Source: Burkholderiaceae bacterium
Lineage (GTDB): Bacteria > Pseudomonadota > Gammaproteobacteria > Burkholderiales > Burkholderiaceae
Length of the DNA: 64,000 bases
Direction: 5' to 3'
NCBI GenBank assembly: GCA_947472645.1
Contig: CANJBQ010000006.1
Coordinates: forward strand, 48,116-112,115
Both the position numbers and the translations under genes were made by a program. Positions 16,502 through 25,789 of this stretch are shown piece after piece; positions within the stretch are counted from its first letter, which is position 1; each line of letters starts with the position of its first letter. The notes below the pieces were generated by a model that was given only the letters and a program-made list of their open reading frames with translations, ran no database searches and was not told where the DNA came from.

Positions 16502-17335
16502 TTACAGCCTTAACATCTTAATGATGCCTTGAAATAATGGTGTCGATGTATCAGCCATTGCATCCATGATGCTGAAATGGTTGTGATGAGGCATCGCAAT
16601 ATCCCCTCGAAAACTATCTAGCCAAGTTGTTGCAATTAGTTGATTTTGTCGGTGAAATTCACTGGACTCATCCCCTCCAACACAAGTCCAAAAAGGAATT
16701 TCTGGTTTTAGTTGCTGATGGATTGGGCTCATTGCTTTAGCCGACACCAAATCAAGTTGAAGAATGGGGTTTAAAAAGCTAGCATAAATTAATGGCTCTA
16801 AATCATATAGGCCGCTAATTGAAAAGCCCCCTTTAATTTTTAAATTAGGTTGCGTTTTCCATGAACTACACAGCATCATGGCTGTCATATGTCCACCTGC
16901 CGAATGTCCAGACAAATACAACTCTTGTGGATTAGCGCCGTAATCTTGTGCATGTTCAAAGACCCACTGTGTAGCGCGATGAATCTGTTGAATAATTGTC
17001 TCTAATGTTACGCGAGGAGCGAGTCCATAATTAACAACAAAGACATTAGCTCCTGCATCAGCAATCGCTTTAGCAATAAACGAAAACTCTGATTTATCGG
17101 AAGCCCTCCAATATCCCCCATGAATAAAGATGAGGCACGGCGCATTGCTTTTTTTCGTCAAAAAAACATCAACGCGCTCGTCAATATCTGGGCCGTAAGT
17201 TAGATCGATGAGGCATTCAGATTGAGTGCGAGCAATCATCGATTTATTTTTCCAACCCTCCATGATAGCTAGATGATTGGCAACCGCTGGGCGAGGATTA
17301 TATTCCGCGTTACAAAAGGCCTCTGAATAATTCAT
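16502..17335 (-). CDS. Alpha/beta hydrolase, kynurenine-formamidase/esterase-like
   Basis: This 277-residue protein has the hormone-sensitive-lipase/arylformamidase pattern: the oxyanion motif FIHGGYWRASD (about residues 71-81) and the nucleophile motif YLSGHSAGGHM. The C-terminal His is in MPHHNHFS. Enzymes of this type cleave formamides or small carboxyl esters. It has no signal peptide. It lies seven bases downstream of a putative substrate-binding protein on the same strand, suggesting an uptake-plus-hydrolysis pair. Without kynA or kynU nearby, a role in tryptophan breakdown is unlikely. Confidence 0.8.
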   Translation of the reverse strand: MNYSEAFCNAEYNPRPAVANHLAIMEGWKNKSMIARTQSECLIDLTYGPDIDERVDVFLTKKSNAPCLIFIHGGYWRASDKSEFSFIAKAIADAGANVFVVNYGLAPRVTLETIIQQIHRATQWVFEHAQDYGANPQELYLSGHSAGGHMTAMMLCSSWKTQPNLKIKGGFSISGLYDLEPLIYASFLNPILQLDLVSAKAMSPIHQQLKPEIPFWTCVGGDESSEFHRQNQLIATTWLDSFRGDIAMPHHNHFSIMDAMADTSTPLFQGIIKMLRL

Positions 17336-17341
17336 CTCAAT

Positions 17342-18319
17342 TTATAAAGACTTCAAAGCACGTTCGTAATAAGAAAGGTCAACTAATTTTTTTTCCTCTA
17401 AAGGACGGCCCTTACCAAACTGAGTTCGAATAGACAATAAGTTATCAAATCCTTTTTGAGAAAATTGAGCGTCCTTATCTAAACCAAAACCAGGCGTAAC
17501 AAGCGCTTGATAAGACTCTTGAACAATTACAGGATCTAACTTCATATTCTTTGTCAAAATGCTAATGGCCTCATCCTTATTTTTAGGATCAAGCGCCCAA
17601 CGAACCGCTAAGATCCAAGCCGCTATGTATCTTTCAATTACAGACTGATGATCAGCAATCCATGGACGCATAGCAAACATGCCTTGACCTTGATAAGGCC
17701 CCACAAAATCAACTAATTTACCAAGACTTTTTAGGCCAGCTTGTTTTGCTTGAATTGAAAATGGGGGATTCAAAGGAGCAGCAGCATTATCTTTACTCTG
17801 TTTCATGGCCTCTAATCTGAGCGCAGTTCTTCCAACAGGATTGAGTTTATATTCGGTTTCAGAAACGCCTGCAAGTGCTAGGGCCTTCTTCACCTGGAGT
17901 GCGTATGCCGTATTAGGCGCATCTACAACAAGAATCTTGCCACGAATATCTTGCAAAGAATTGAGCTCTGGTTGAACAAACAATTCATTCAAACTTGAAT
18001 CACCACCCATCAAAATCACTGATTCTTTTTCTTTATAGTCCACAATTGCCACGGAATTATCAACCGCTGAATGCGCAATATCAAACTTCCCCTCAGACAA
18101 ACCATCTCTGAGCTCAATCGAATTCATCGTATAGGTTAATTGAACATCTAACCCTTTTGATTGAAAAAATCCTTTTTCTAAAGCGACCCACATTGATAGA
18201 TTTTGAGCGCCAGGGAAAACAATAACCTTCAAGGTATTGCTAGCAGCAAAGACTGATCGGCCAAAAGCTTGGGCAATCAACATGGCTAGTGAATTTCCTA
18301 TAAATTGACGTCTCAACAT
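17342..18319 (-). CDS. NMT1/TauA-like periplasmic substrate-binding protein (orphan)
   Basis: This 325-residue protein resembles nitrate/sulfonate/taurine-type binding proteins. TLKVIVFPGAQNLSMWVALEKG is the characteristic first strand-helix (described by its ends), and the body follows the GKFDIAHSAVDNS pattern. The N-terminus MLRRQFIGNSLAMLIAQAF has a twin-arginine-like RRQF sequence before a hydrophobic stretch and SVFAA, so Tat export is possible. GGGGAG six bases before the ATG supports the start. No ABC ATPase or permease gene lies within the window. It is divergent from Bug receptor 2, with a perfect inverted repeat between them. Confidence 0.8.
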   Translation of the reverse strand: MLRRQFIGNSLAMLIAQAFGRSVFAASNTLKVIVFPGAQNLSMWVALEKGFFQSKGLDVQLTYTMNSIELRDGLSEGKFDIAHSAVDNSVAIVDYKEKESVILMGGDSSLNELFVQPELNSLQDIRGKILVVDAPNTAYALQVKKALALAGVSETEYKLNPVGRTALRLEAMKQSKDNAAAPLNPPFSIQAKQAGLKSLGKLVDFVGPYQGQGMFAMRPWIADHQSVIERYIAAWILAVRWALDPKNKDEAISILTKNMKLDPVIVQESYQALVTPGFGLDKDAQFSQKGFDNLLSIRTQFGKGRPLEEKKLVDLSYYERALKSL

Positions 18320-18362
18320 CTGTATCTCCCCTATAAAGAAATGAGTATAACGACTTTTGCAC

Positions 18363-18386
18363 CAATTTAGGAATGGGGCTAAATTG
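18363..18386. promoter_or_regulatory. Perfect 8-base inverted repeat between divergent binding-protein and Bug receptor genes
   Basis: CAATTTAG (18363-18370), eight bases, then CTAAATTG (18379-18386). It lies 44 bases before the minus-strand start at 18319 and 46 bases before the plus-strand start at 18432, almost exactly central. This position fits an operator controlling both directions. No adjacent regulator gene is present. Confidence 0.5.
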
Positions 18387-18431
18387 ATTCAGATGTAAAA
18401 TTAAAATCAAACTTTTGTTCAAGAAAGCTAT

Positions 18432-19430
18432 ATGAAATCAGCATACCTTACCATATCAAAGATTCTAAAGGGTCTTATTCTATTTTCCTGTTTATTGAAT
18501 CTTTCAAGTTTTGCTCAAAGCTACCCTAATAAGCCCATCACCTTGATTACTCCCTTTCCCGCGGGAGGATCAACAGATTCGATTGCTAGAGCTATTGCTA
18601 ACCAACTGACTAAACAGCTTGGACAAACAGTTATTGTTGATAATCGCCCTGGTGCTGGAGGCAATATTGGTAGTGATGTTGTTGCTAAAGCAGCTCCGGA
18701 TGGCTATACATTACTAATTTTAAGTTCGAGTATTCACTCGATTGGTGCGGCACTAAATAAAAAAGTCTCATTTGATTACGATAAAGACTTTACGCCCATT
18801 ATTCACGTAGCTTCAGCGCCCAATATCTTTCTGGTCACCAAACAACTACCGGTCACTAATCTAAAAGAATTTCTTGATTATGCGAAAGCTCATCCGAATG
18901 CATTGAATTATTCCTCCGCTGGAACAGGTACCATCATGCATCTAACTGGCGAGTACTTTGATGCTCAAACTAGCATTCGTATGCAACATATCCCCTACAA
19001 AGGCTCTGGCTTATCAATGCCGGATCTTATTTCAGGGAAAGTACATGTTCTATTTGATAGTATTATTTCAGGTCTGCCTCACGTTAAAGATGGCAAATTG
19101 AATATCTTGGCAATTACTAGTAAAAAACGCTCCCCCCTCATTCCTGATGTGCCTACCCTGATGGAAATCGGCAAACCATATGGGTTGGGTAACTTCGTGT
19201 CTGAGGTCATCTGGGGGATTGATGGCCCAAAGAACTTACCTCCTGAAATTGTGGCCAAACTCAACTCTGAAATCAATAAAGCGCTCCAATCAAAAGAAAT
19301 CATGCAGGAATTTGCTAATTTTGGTGCAGATACGGGTGGCGGGACCCCTAAATTCTTTGAAAATCTAATCCTAAATGATCGTGCTCAGTGGGCTAAAATC
19401 ATCAAAGAACAAAATATTATTGCCGACTAA
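18432..19430 (+). CDS. Bug/TctC-family periplasmic solute receptor 2
   Basis: This 332-residue receptor has a signal peptide (hydrophobic residues 11-28, ending SSFAQ) and the motifs [29 protein letters not shown] and APDGYTLL. It begins a plus-strand run with a gamma-glutamyltransferase-family gene 23 bases later and an alpha/beta hydrolase after that. The context suggests it captures a compound that those hydrolases process, for example an amide, peptide or ester conjugate. The ligand cannot be read from the sequence. Confidence 0.92.
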   Translation: MKSAYLTISKILKGLILFSCLLNLSSFAQSYPNKPITLITPFPAGGSTDSIARAIANQLTKQLGQTVIVDNRPGAGGNIGSDVVAKAAPDGYTLLILSSSIHSIGAALNKKVSFDYDKDFTPIIHVASAPNIFLVTKQLPVTNLKEFLDYAKAHPNALNYSSAGTGTIMHLTGEYFDAQTSIRMQHIPYKGSGLSMPDLISGKVHVLFDSIISGLPHVKDGKLNILAITSKKRSPLIPDVPTLMEIGKPYGLGNFVSEVIWGIDGPKNLPPEIVAKLNSEINKALQSKEIMQEFANFGADTGGGTPKFFENLILNDRAQWAKIIKEQNIIAD

Positions 19431-19452
19431 TTAAAAACCCGAAAGACCCTTT

Positions 19453-21087
19453 ATGACATTTCAATGGGCTAACCCATATTCAACGATACGTATTCCTGTT
19501 TTTGCTAGAAATATCGTATCTACCTCTCAACCCTTAGCCTCTCAAGCTGGTTTAAAAATCATTCAGCAAGGTGGTAATGCAGTTGACGCCGCAATCGCCA
19601 CTGCGGCAGTATTGATGATTGTAGAGCCCGTCTCTAATGGCTTAGGTAGTGATATGTTCGCCATTGTTTGGGATGGAGAGAAACTACATGGATTAAATGC
19701 CTCTGGTGTTGCCCCTGCTGCTTGGAGTCCTGAATATTACGAGAAAAAATATGGCCTCGGTGCAAATGGCTTAGCAAATCGCCCTATGAGGGGTTGGGAT
19801 ACCGTTTCCGTACCTGGTGCTATAGCAGGTTGGGCAGCGTTACACAAAAAATTAGGGAAATTAAGCTTTTCGGAAATCTTGGCTCCCGCCATACAAATTG
19901 CGCACCAAGGATATGCGGTCACACCCATTGTTGCTCATAAGTGGGCTGCTGGTATTCCGGATCTGATCAACCAACCAGGCTTTAAAGAAATGTTTATGCC
20001 AAAAGGTAGAGCGCCACATATTGGCGAGAACTTTACAGCTCCTGGTATCGCTAAAACCTTTGAACAACTTTGTAAAAAGGGCTGGGAAGATTATTACCAA
20101 GGAGAAATTGCTGCTGCAATTGTGAAACACTCTACTGACAATGGCGGCGCTCTGCAAATCAATGATTTAAGAAACTATCAACCTGATTGGGTTGACCTCA
20201 TCTCAACGAAATATCGTGGTTATGATATCCATGAAATACCTCCTAATGGACAAGGAATAGGCGCCTTAATTGCACTCGGAATTTGTGAACAGTTCAATCT
20301 AAAGGACTATCCCGTCGATGGTGTATTAAGTCAACATATCCAAATCGAAGCAATGAAACTCGCTTTTGCTGATGTCTATGAATACGTAGCTGACCCTAAA
20401 AGCATGAAAATTAAACCAAGTGATATGCTGGATCCTTCTTATCTTAAAGAACGCGCCAAATTGATTGATTTAAAAAAGGCGACTCATTTTGGCTTTGGTT
20501 TGCCAAATACAGGCGGCACAGTTTATCTAACTACTGCAGATCAAAGTGGCATGATGGTGTCATTTATCCAAAGCAATTACATGGGCTTTGGATCAGGCGT
20601 AGTAGTTCCAGAGTTTGGTGTTAGTTTACAAAATCGGGGCTACGGATTTTCAATGGATCGTCGTTCAGACAATGTCGTCGCTGGAGGAAAGCGTCCCTTC
20701 CATACAATTATTCCAGCCTTCATGACAAAAGAAGTTGATGGTAAAACTTTCCCACAAATGAGCTTTGGGGTGATGGGTGGCGATATGCAACCACAAGGCC
20801 ATCTTCAAACTGTCGTTCGAATGTTGGATTATCAACAACAACCACAAACTGCTTGCGACGCTCCACGTTGGAAAGTGAACCGTGACTTTACTTTAGACGT
20901 TGAATCTAATCTCAATTCTGAAACAGTGATCGGTCTAAAAGCACTCGGACACGAACTAAAAAGTATTGAAGACCCTTATATGGACTTCGGTTCTGGGCAA
21001 TTTATTTGGCGTCAAACAGATGACTTAAATGACGGCTATGTCGCTGCTAGCGATTGTAGAAGAGATGGTTTAGCCGCTGGCTTATAA
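19453..21087 (+). CDS. ggt: Gamma-glutamyltransferase-family protein, no signal peptide
   Basis: This 544-residue Ntn-hydrolase proenzyme has the gamma-glutamyltransferase layout. The N-terminal large-subunit region includes QGGNAVDAAIATAAVL and NGLGSDMFAI. A processing region follows at GLPNTGGTVYLTTADQSG, where the T of GGT is the expected new N-terminal nucleophile. The C-terminal small subunit has the conserved RGYGFSMD and GVMGGDMQPQGHLQ. Most bacterial Ggt proteins are exported, but this one starts MTFQWANPYSTIRIP without a signal peptide, so a cytoplasmic amide hydrolase is likelier. Possible roles are hydrolysis of gamma-glutamyl or other amide conjugates imported with Bug receptor 2. 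The specific substrate is unknown. Confidence 0.88.
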   Translation: MTFQWANPYSTIRIPVFARNIVSTSQPLASQAGLKIIQQGGNAVDAAIATAAVLMIVEPVSNGLGSDMFAIVWDGEKLHGLNASGVAPAAWSPEYYEKKYGLGANGLANRPMRGWDTVSVPGAIAGWAALHKKLGKLSFSEILAPAIQIAHQGYAVTPIVAHKWAAGIPDLINQPGFKEMFMPKGRAPHIGENFTAPGIAKTFEQLCKKGWEDYYQGEIAAAIVKHSTDNGGALQINDLRNYQPDWVDLISTKYRGYDIHEIPPNGQGIGALIALGICEQFNLKDYPVDGVLSQHIQIEAMKLAFADVYEYVADPKSMKIKPSDMLDPSYLKERAKLIDLKKATHFGFGLPNTGGTVYLTTADQSGMMVSFIQSNYMGFGSGVVVPEFGVSLQNRGYGFSMDRRSDNVVAGGKRPFHTIIPAFMTKEVDGKTFPQMSFGVMGGDMQPQGHLQTVVRMLDYQQQPQTACDAPRWKVNRDFTLDVESNLNSETVIGLKALGHELKSIEDPYMDFGSGQFIWRQTDDLNDGYVAASDCRRDGLAAGL

Positions 21088-21091
21088 ATTG

Positions 21092-21910
21092 ATGCGAACT
21101 GAACTGATTACCATTGAAACAGACACGATCCCCATCGAGGGATTGTTTTATGAACCAACAGGGCCCATTAAAGGTGCGGCTTTATTTTTTCATGGTAACA
21201 CCATGAATTTTTATACTGGCGCCGCCAAGTTTTTAGGTCCTGCAATGGTAAATGCCGGTTTTGCTTTTTTTGCATTTAATCGACGCGGACATGATATTTT
21301 ATCGACCCGAGCCAGTAGAAATCCAGTAGGTGGTGCCTATCAAACCATCGCAGAGTCACTTGCTGACAATGATTATGCAAGACAATGGCTAATTAATCGT
21401 GTACATACTCAACCTATTGTGATTGGGCATAGCAATGGCGGCATGCTTGCCGTTGCTCATGTTGCGAAATATTCCAATACGCCTGCCCTTGTTTTATTAT
21501 CTGCTCCTCGGGGTGGTGTAGGCCAAGACTTAGTAAGAGGCTCTGAAAAATTATTTGCCATGGATCAAGTGGACCAAATTACTGCTCAAGCAAAAGAATT
21601 AGTTGCTCAAGGTAAAGGCAAAGAACTCATCAATTTACCCGGTTGGTGGTACATCATTAGTGCGGAGAGTTTTTTAGATCGTTTAGTCTCAGTTCCAAGT
21701 ACGATTGCACTAGCCCCACAAATTCATTGCCCAGTATTAGCTATTCGAGGGGATCAAGAAGATCAACATCGTTATCCTGCCGAAGAATTTAAAGCAGCAT
21801 GCTCTGGAAATGTTGATGTAAAGATCATTCATGACTGCGATCATTTTTACAATCAAAAAGAACGAGAAGTGGCTTTACAAATTACTCAATGGCTAAACCA
21901 TCAAGTTTGA
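21092..21910 (+). CDS. Alpha/beta hydrolase
   Basis: This protein of 272 residues starts at the ATG at 21092 (MRTELITIETD); a TTG one codon earlier is possible but less likely. The fold is visible in GAALFFHGNTMNFY (oxyanion region), FNRRGHDIL and the nucleophile motif VIGHSNGGMLAV, with Asp in IRGDQEDQHR and His in DCDHFYNQ. It has no signal peptide. It lies four bases after the gamma-glutamyltransferase gene and is probably co-transcribed with it. It most likely hydrolyses an ester or thioester in the same route. The protein family is too broad to say more. Confidence 0.85.
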   Translation: MRTELITIETDTIPIEGLFYEPTGPIKGAALFFHGNTMNFYTGAAKFLGPAMVNAGFAFFAFNRRGHDILSTRASRNPVGGAYQTIAESLADNDYARQWLINRVHTQPIVIGHSNGGMLAVAHVAKYSNTPALVLLSAPRGGVGQDLVRGSEKLFAMDQVDQITAQAKELVAQGKGKELINLPGWWYIISAESFLDRLVSVPSTIALAPQIHCPVLAIRGDQEDQHRYPAEEFKAACSGNVDVKIIHDCDHFYNQKEREVALQITQWLNHQV

Positions 21911-21935
21911 TATCGTCTATCCATAAAAAGTACGG

Positions 21936-21962
21936 GATAACCCCAAACCCGGAAGAGTTATC
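21936..21962. promoter_or_regulatory. Inverted repeat upstream of Bug receptor 3
   Basis: GATAAC (21936-21941) and GTTATC (21957-21962) form perfect 6-base arms with a 15-base spacer, 68 bases before the Bug receptor 3 start. It could be an operator. It lacks the G+C-rich stem and T-run of a terminator. Low confidence. Confidence 0.25.
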
Positions 21963-22030
21963 GAAGTAAAGATTGAATACTGCGTCTCAATTAACGTAAA
22001 CTATCTCTATAAGATCCATTAGGAGACAAT

Positions 22031-23032
22031 ATGAAAATTTTACAAACAATTGCGATTTTTGTTGGTTGTGCTTTAGGAGCATCATTCTCAAGCTTTGCCC
22101 AAAGTACGTTTCCTAACCATCCGATTAAATATGTTGTGCCTTTTCCGCCAGGTGGCGCTACTGATAATGTAGCAAGACCAGTTGCCGCAGAAATAGCACG
22201 AAGTATGGGATGGAATGTCATCATCGAAAATAAACCAGGTGCTGGTGGAAACATTGGTGCTGACTATGTTGCAAAGTCAAATCCAGATGGATATACCTGG
22301 CTGATGGCCTCTGTTGGAACACACGGGATTAATCAACCACTTTATACACAAGGAACTAATAAACTTCCGTTTGATCCGATTAAAGACTTTATACCAGTGA
22401 CATTGGTCGCGGAGTTGCCTAATGTCTTGGTTTTAAATCCGGCGTTTGCTGAGAGAAATAAAATCAATACGGTCAAAGATTTAATCGCTTATGCAAAAGC
22501 GAATCCTGGAAAAATTAACATGGCATCCAGTGGCAGTGGTACATCAATACATATGGCAGGAGAGCTCTTTAAATCGATGACTAAAACGTTTATGGTTCAT
22601 TTACCCTATCGTGGTAGTCCTCCTGCTCTTACTGATTTAATGGCCGGCAATACAGATATCATGTTTGATAATTTACCGTCTTGTATTAACTTTATTAAAG
22701 CAGGCAAGTTAAAAGCTATCGCGGTGACTAGCGCTAAACGTTCACCGGTATTTCCAGATTTGCCAACGATTGCTGAAGCAGCAGACTTGCCTGGTTATGA
22801 AGCCACATCTTGGTTTGGCATTGTGATTCCAGCAAAGACCCCGCCAGATCTCGCGGCAAAGATTAGTGATGCGGTAATTAGAGCAGTCAGAAGTCCTGCG
22901 GTTAGAGAGCAATTAAGTGCTATTGGTGCAGAAGCATCTGGCATGCCTAGTGATCAATTTGCTGAATATATCAAAAAAGAAATCGCGAAGTGGACGAAAG
23001 CCGTAAAAGACTCTGGGGCTAAAGTCGACTAA
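22031..23032 (+). CDS. Bug/TctC-family periplasmic solute receptor 3
   Basis: This 333-residue receptor has a signal peptide ([19 protein letters not shown], cleavage near FAQ) and the motifs [29 protein letters not shown] and [16 protein letters not shown] five bases before the ATG is a strong ribosome-binding site. It stands alone on the plus strand, converging with the ThDP enzyme at 23036; only three bases separate the stops. There is no membrane transport partner. Confidence 0.93.
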   Translation: MKILQTIAIFVGCALGASFSSFAQSTFPNHPIKYVVPFPPGGATDNVARPVAAEIARSMGWNVIIENKPGAGGNIGADYVAKSNPDGYTWLMASVGTHGINQPLYTQGTNKLPFDPIKDFIPVTLVAELPNVLVLNPAFAERNKINTVKDLIAYAKANPGKINMASSGSGTSIHMAGELFKSMTKTFMVHLPYRGSPPALTDLMAGNTDIMFDNLPSCINFIKAGKLKAIAVTSAKRSPVFPDLPTIAEAADLPGYEATSWFGIVIPAKTPPDLAAKISDAVIRAVRSPAVREQLSAIGAEASGMPSDQFAEYIKKEIAKWTKAVKDSGAKVD

Positions 23033-23035
23033 TTT

Positions 23036-24688
23036 TTAAGAGAGTTCTGATAATCGTTTATTCGGTGTGATTGCCTCTGGTTCAGTAACAATCTCAATCA
23101 CTGCTCCTAAGTCATTTTTGATGGCATCTTGTAAGGCGCTAAAAAATTCTTTTGTTTTTGTGACGCGATACCCTGGTATACCAAAACTCTTCGCGAACAT
23201 TACAAAATTAGGATTCGTTAAATTAGTCCCTGATACTCTAGATTTAAATTCGCGCTCTTGATGCATTCTGATAGTTCCATAAATACCATTATTCATAATC
23301 AAAATAATGGGCTTCACTTGATACTTCATCGCAGTGGCAAGCTCTTGACAGGTCATCATAAAATCCCCGTCACCGGTCACTCCAATAACGACTCTTTCAG
23401 GGTAAGCAATTTTGGCAGCAATCGCCGCAGGTAGCCCATATCCCATCGAGCCATTCGCAGGAGCAAGCTGGGTCCTAAAGCCACCATACGAGTAAAAACG
23501 ATGTAGCCACGTTGTAAAGTTGCCAGCACCATTGGTAAGAATCGCATCTCTTGGAATGTGGTTTCTTAGCTCCGAAAAAATATTGGCTAACTGAATATCT
23601 CCAACAATCGGAACTGGTTGCATAAACTCAATTTGATCCGCTCTTGCTTGCTCATAGTTCTGTTGATTGGGTTTTAAGTTCTTCGAATTATGCATCAGAG
23701 CTTCGACAAATAATTTAGGTGAACAATTAATGGCATAGCTTGGACGGTACACAAACCCTAATTCTTCAGATCCAGGATGAACATGAATAAGCACTTGTTT
23801 TGGGGCTGGAACATCAAATAAGGTATAAGCTAAAGAAGTAATCTCCCCTAAACGATCTCCAATCACTAGCACCACATCTGCTTGTTTAAATCTTTCTACT
23901 AACTTGGGATTGGTACCAAGACCTAAAAATCCCACAAAAGCTGGACTGTCATTGTCGATTAAATCCTGATACCGAAATGATGTTGCCACAGGCACATTTT
24001 TTTCCTGCGCCCACTTTTGTAGTTGTTGAGATGTGAACGCGTCCCATGAACTACCGCCAATAATAACCATCGGATGAGTAGCTTGATCTAGAGCACTCAT
24101 CGCTTGTGCAAAGATCAGTGGATTTAATCCGGGTTGAACAACATGCGCTGAAAGAGTTGGTTTTTCAAACCCCTGTGCAAACAGAACATCTTCTGGCAAG
24201 GCTAGTACGACTGGACCTTTACGGCCAGACTGCGCTAAATGAAATGCTCTTGATACATACTCATCAATACGATCAACGCGGTCAATACTTCCAACCCATT
24301 TAGCACATTCCGAATACATCTTACGTAAATCCACCTCTTGGAAAGCCTCACGCTCAGCCATATCCGTTCCTACCTGACCAATCAACACAACTAGTGGCGT
24401 ACTGTCCTGAAAAGCTGTATGAACCCCGACCATCGCGTTAGAGGCGCCAGGTCCTCGGGTCACCATTAAAACACCTACTTTGCTAGTAAGTTTGGCATAA
24501 GCATCTGCCATGTAAGCTGCGCCACCTTCTTGTCGACAAGTAATAAACTGTAAAGAATCCTCATGATCATAAAGACCGTCCAAAAGAGCTAAGTAACTCT
24601 CCCCAGGAACACCAAAGGCAAACTCGACTCCTTGACGCGCTAATGCATTTGCTAAAATTTTTCCGCCATGCATTTTAATTTTTGTCAT
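23036..24688 (-). CDS. Acetolactate-synthase-family ThDP enzyme (catabolic type)
   Basis: This 550-residue protein has the three ThDP-enzyme domains. The activating Glu is in CRQEGGAAYMADAYAK (about residues 51-66), the central domain spans roughly 190-330, and the ThDP/Mg motif is VTGDGDFMM followed by MNNGIYG. There is no regulatory-subunit gene (IlvN/H), and branched-chain synthesis genes are absent. It could be a 2-oxo-acid decarboxylase, carboligase or oxalyl-CoA-decarboxylase-like enzyme rather than biosynthetic IlvB. It follows Bug receptor 4 on the minus strand and ends the gentisate-type module, so a 2-oxo-acid cleavage product is a reasonable substrate guess. Confidence 0.85.
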   Translation of the reverse strand: MTKIKMHGGKILANALARQGVEFAFGVPGESYLALLDGLYDHEDSLQFITCRQEGGAAYMADAYAKLTSKVGVLMVTRGPGASNAMVGVHTAFQDSTPLVVLIGQVGTDMAEREAFQEVDLRKMYSECAKWVGSIDRVDRIDEYVSRAFHLAQSGRKGPVVLALPEDVLFAQGFEKPTLSAHVVQPGLNPLIFAQAMSALDQATHPMVIIGGSSWDAFTSQQLQKWAQEKNVPVATSFRYQDLIDNDSPAFVGFLGLGTNPKLVERFKQADVVLVIGDRLGEITSLAYTLFDVPAPKQVLIHVHPGSEELGFVYRPSYAINCSPKLFVEALMHNSKNLKPNQQNYEQARADQIEFMQPVPIVGDIQLANIFSELRNHIPRDAILTNGAGNFTTWLHRFYSYGGFRTQLAPANGSMGYGLPAAIAAKIAYPERVVIGVTGDGDFMMTCQELATAMKYQVKPIILIMNNGIYGTIRMHQEREFKSRVSGTNLTNPNFVMFAKSFGIPGYRVTKTKEFFSALQDAIKNDLGAVIEIVTEPEAITPNKRLSELS

Positions 24689-24736
24689 TTTTAAATACTT
24701 TATAGAATGTTGTTATTTATTGTTGTAAGAATTAAC

Positions 24737-25720
24737 TTATTCAGGCTTGATGTTTTTTTCTCGAATTACCTTTGCCCATATCTCTTTTTCATCCCGCATC
24801 ATCTGGGCAAATTGAGCAGGTGTGTTAGCCACAATATCATTACCGCCTTTCAAGGCAAATGCAGATACTTCAGGTATTGCCATAATTTTAACAAGTTCAG
24901 TATGCAGTTTGTTTTGTATCTCTGAGGGCAAATTTGGTGGGGCCAGCATACCCAACCAAATATAAGCTGCAAGACCTGGCAGTCCCATCTCACCCATAGT
25001 AGGGACATCTACCACGACAGTCGACCTCTTTTCAGAAAATAGCGCTAATCCTCTTATTTTTCCAGCATTAACCATTCCTTGAGAATTACCGACGCTGTCA
25101 CAAAACATCTGTGTTTCACCACCAATCAGCGCCGCTTGTGCAGGTGCGGCTCCTTTATAGGGAACGTGAACGACATTCGTTCCTGCCGCAATATTAAATA
25201 ACTCACAGGCCAAGTGACCACCAGAGCCTATTCCAACACTAGAGTAATTTAATTGGTTTGGATGCGCCTTTGCGTACTGAATAAATTCAGTTAAATTCTT
25301 TACTGGTAAATTAGAATTCGTCAACAAATACATTGGATACTTAATCACCATCGATAATGGAGAAAAATCTTTGACAGAGTCGTATGGCATTGGGGACTTT
25401 AATAACGGACTGATTAAGTGTGCGCTATTAGAAGTAAATAGAAGAGTGTAACCATCAGCTGGTGCATTCACGACCGCCAAAGTTCCAGGAGTTCCTGTCC
25501 CACCTACACGATTTTCAACAACAACAGGTTGTTTAAAAGACTCTGACATCTTACTGGCAATGAGCCTTGCATAATTATCTGTTGGGCCACCTGGAGGGAA
25601 AGGCACAATCACTTTAATTGGTCGGTTGGGATATGAGCTATCCGCACAATATGCAAGCGATGGGCTCAAGATACTAAAAATACATATCATTTTCGCTATT
25701 AAGCACAAGCTTAGCTTCAT
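24737..25720 (-). CDS. Bug/TctC-family periplasmic solute receptor 4
   Basis: This 327-residue receptor has a signal peptide (MKLSLCLIAKMICIFSILSPSLAYCA) and the motifs SYPNRPIKVIVPFPPGG, VENRVGGTGTPG and APADGYTLL. GGAGA before the ATG supports the start. It lies between the dioxygenase-like cupin (25790-26767) and the ThDP enzyme in one minus-strand run. Its ligand may therefore be the aromatic acid that feeds the ring-cleavage step. That pairing is inferred from position only. Confidence 0.92.
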   Translation of the reverse strand: MKLSLCLIAKMICIFSILSPSLAYCADSSYPNRPIKVIVPFPPGGPTDNYARLIASKMSESFKQPVVVENRVGGTGTPGTLAVVNAPADGYTLLFTSNSAHLISPLLKSPMPYDSVKDFSPLSMVIKYPMYLLTNSNLPVKNLTEFIQYAKAHPNQLNYSSVGIGSGGHLACELFNIAAGTNVVHVPYKGAAPAQAALIGGETQMFCDSVGNSQGMVNAGKIRGLALFSEKRSTVVVDVPTMGEMGLPGLAAYIWLGMLAPPNLPSEIQNKLHTELVKIMAIPEVSAFALKGGNDIVANTPAQFAQMMRDEKEIWAKVIREKNIKPE

Positions 25721-25789
25721 GAGGTCTCCAATTTATTATATTTTTACTAGGGTAAACCAAAACTTAGTTTGTATCAAGATGAGGCAAGT

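Noticed and set aside
23036-24688. Biosynthetic acetolactate synthase (IlvB)
   Set aside because: No regulatory subunit or branched-chain biosynthesis genes nearby; the context is catabolic.
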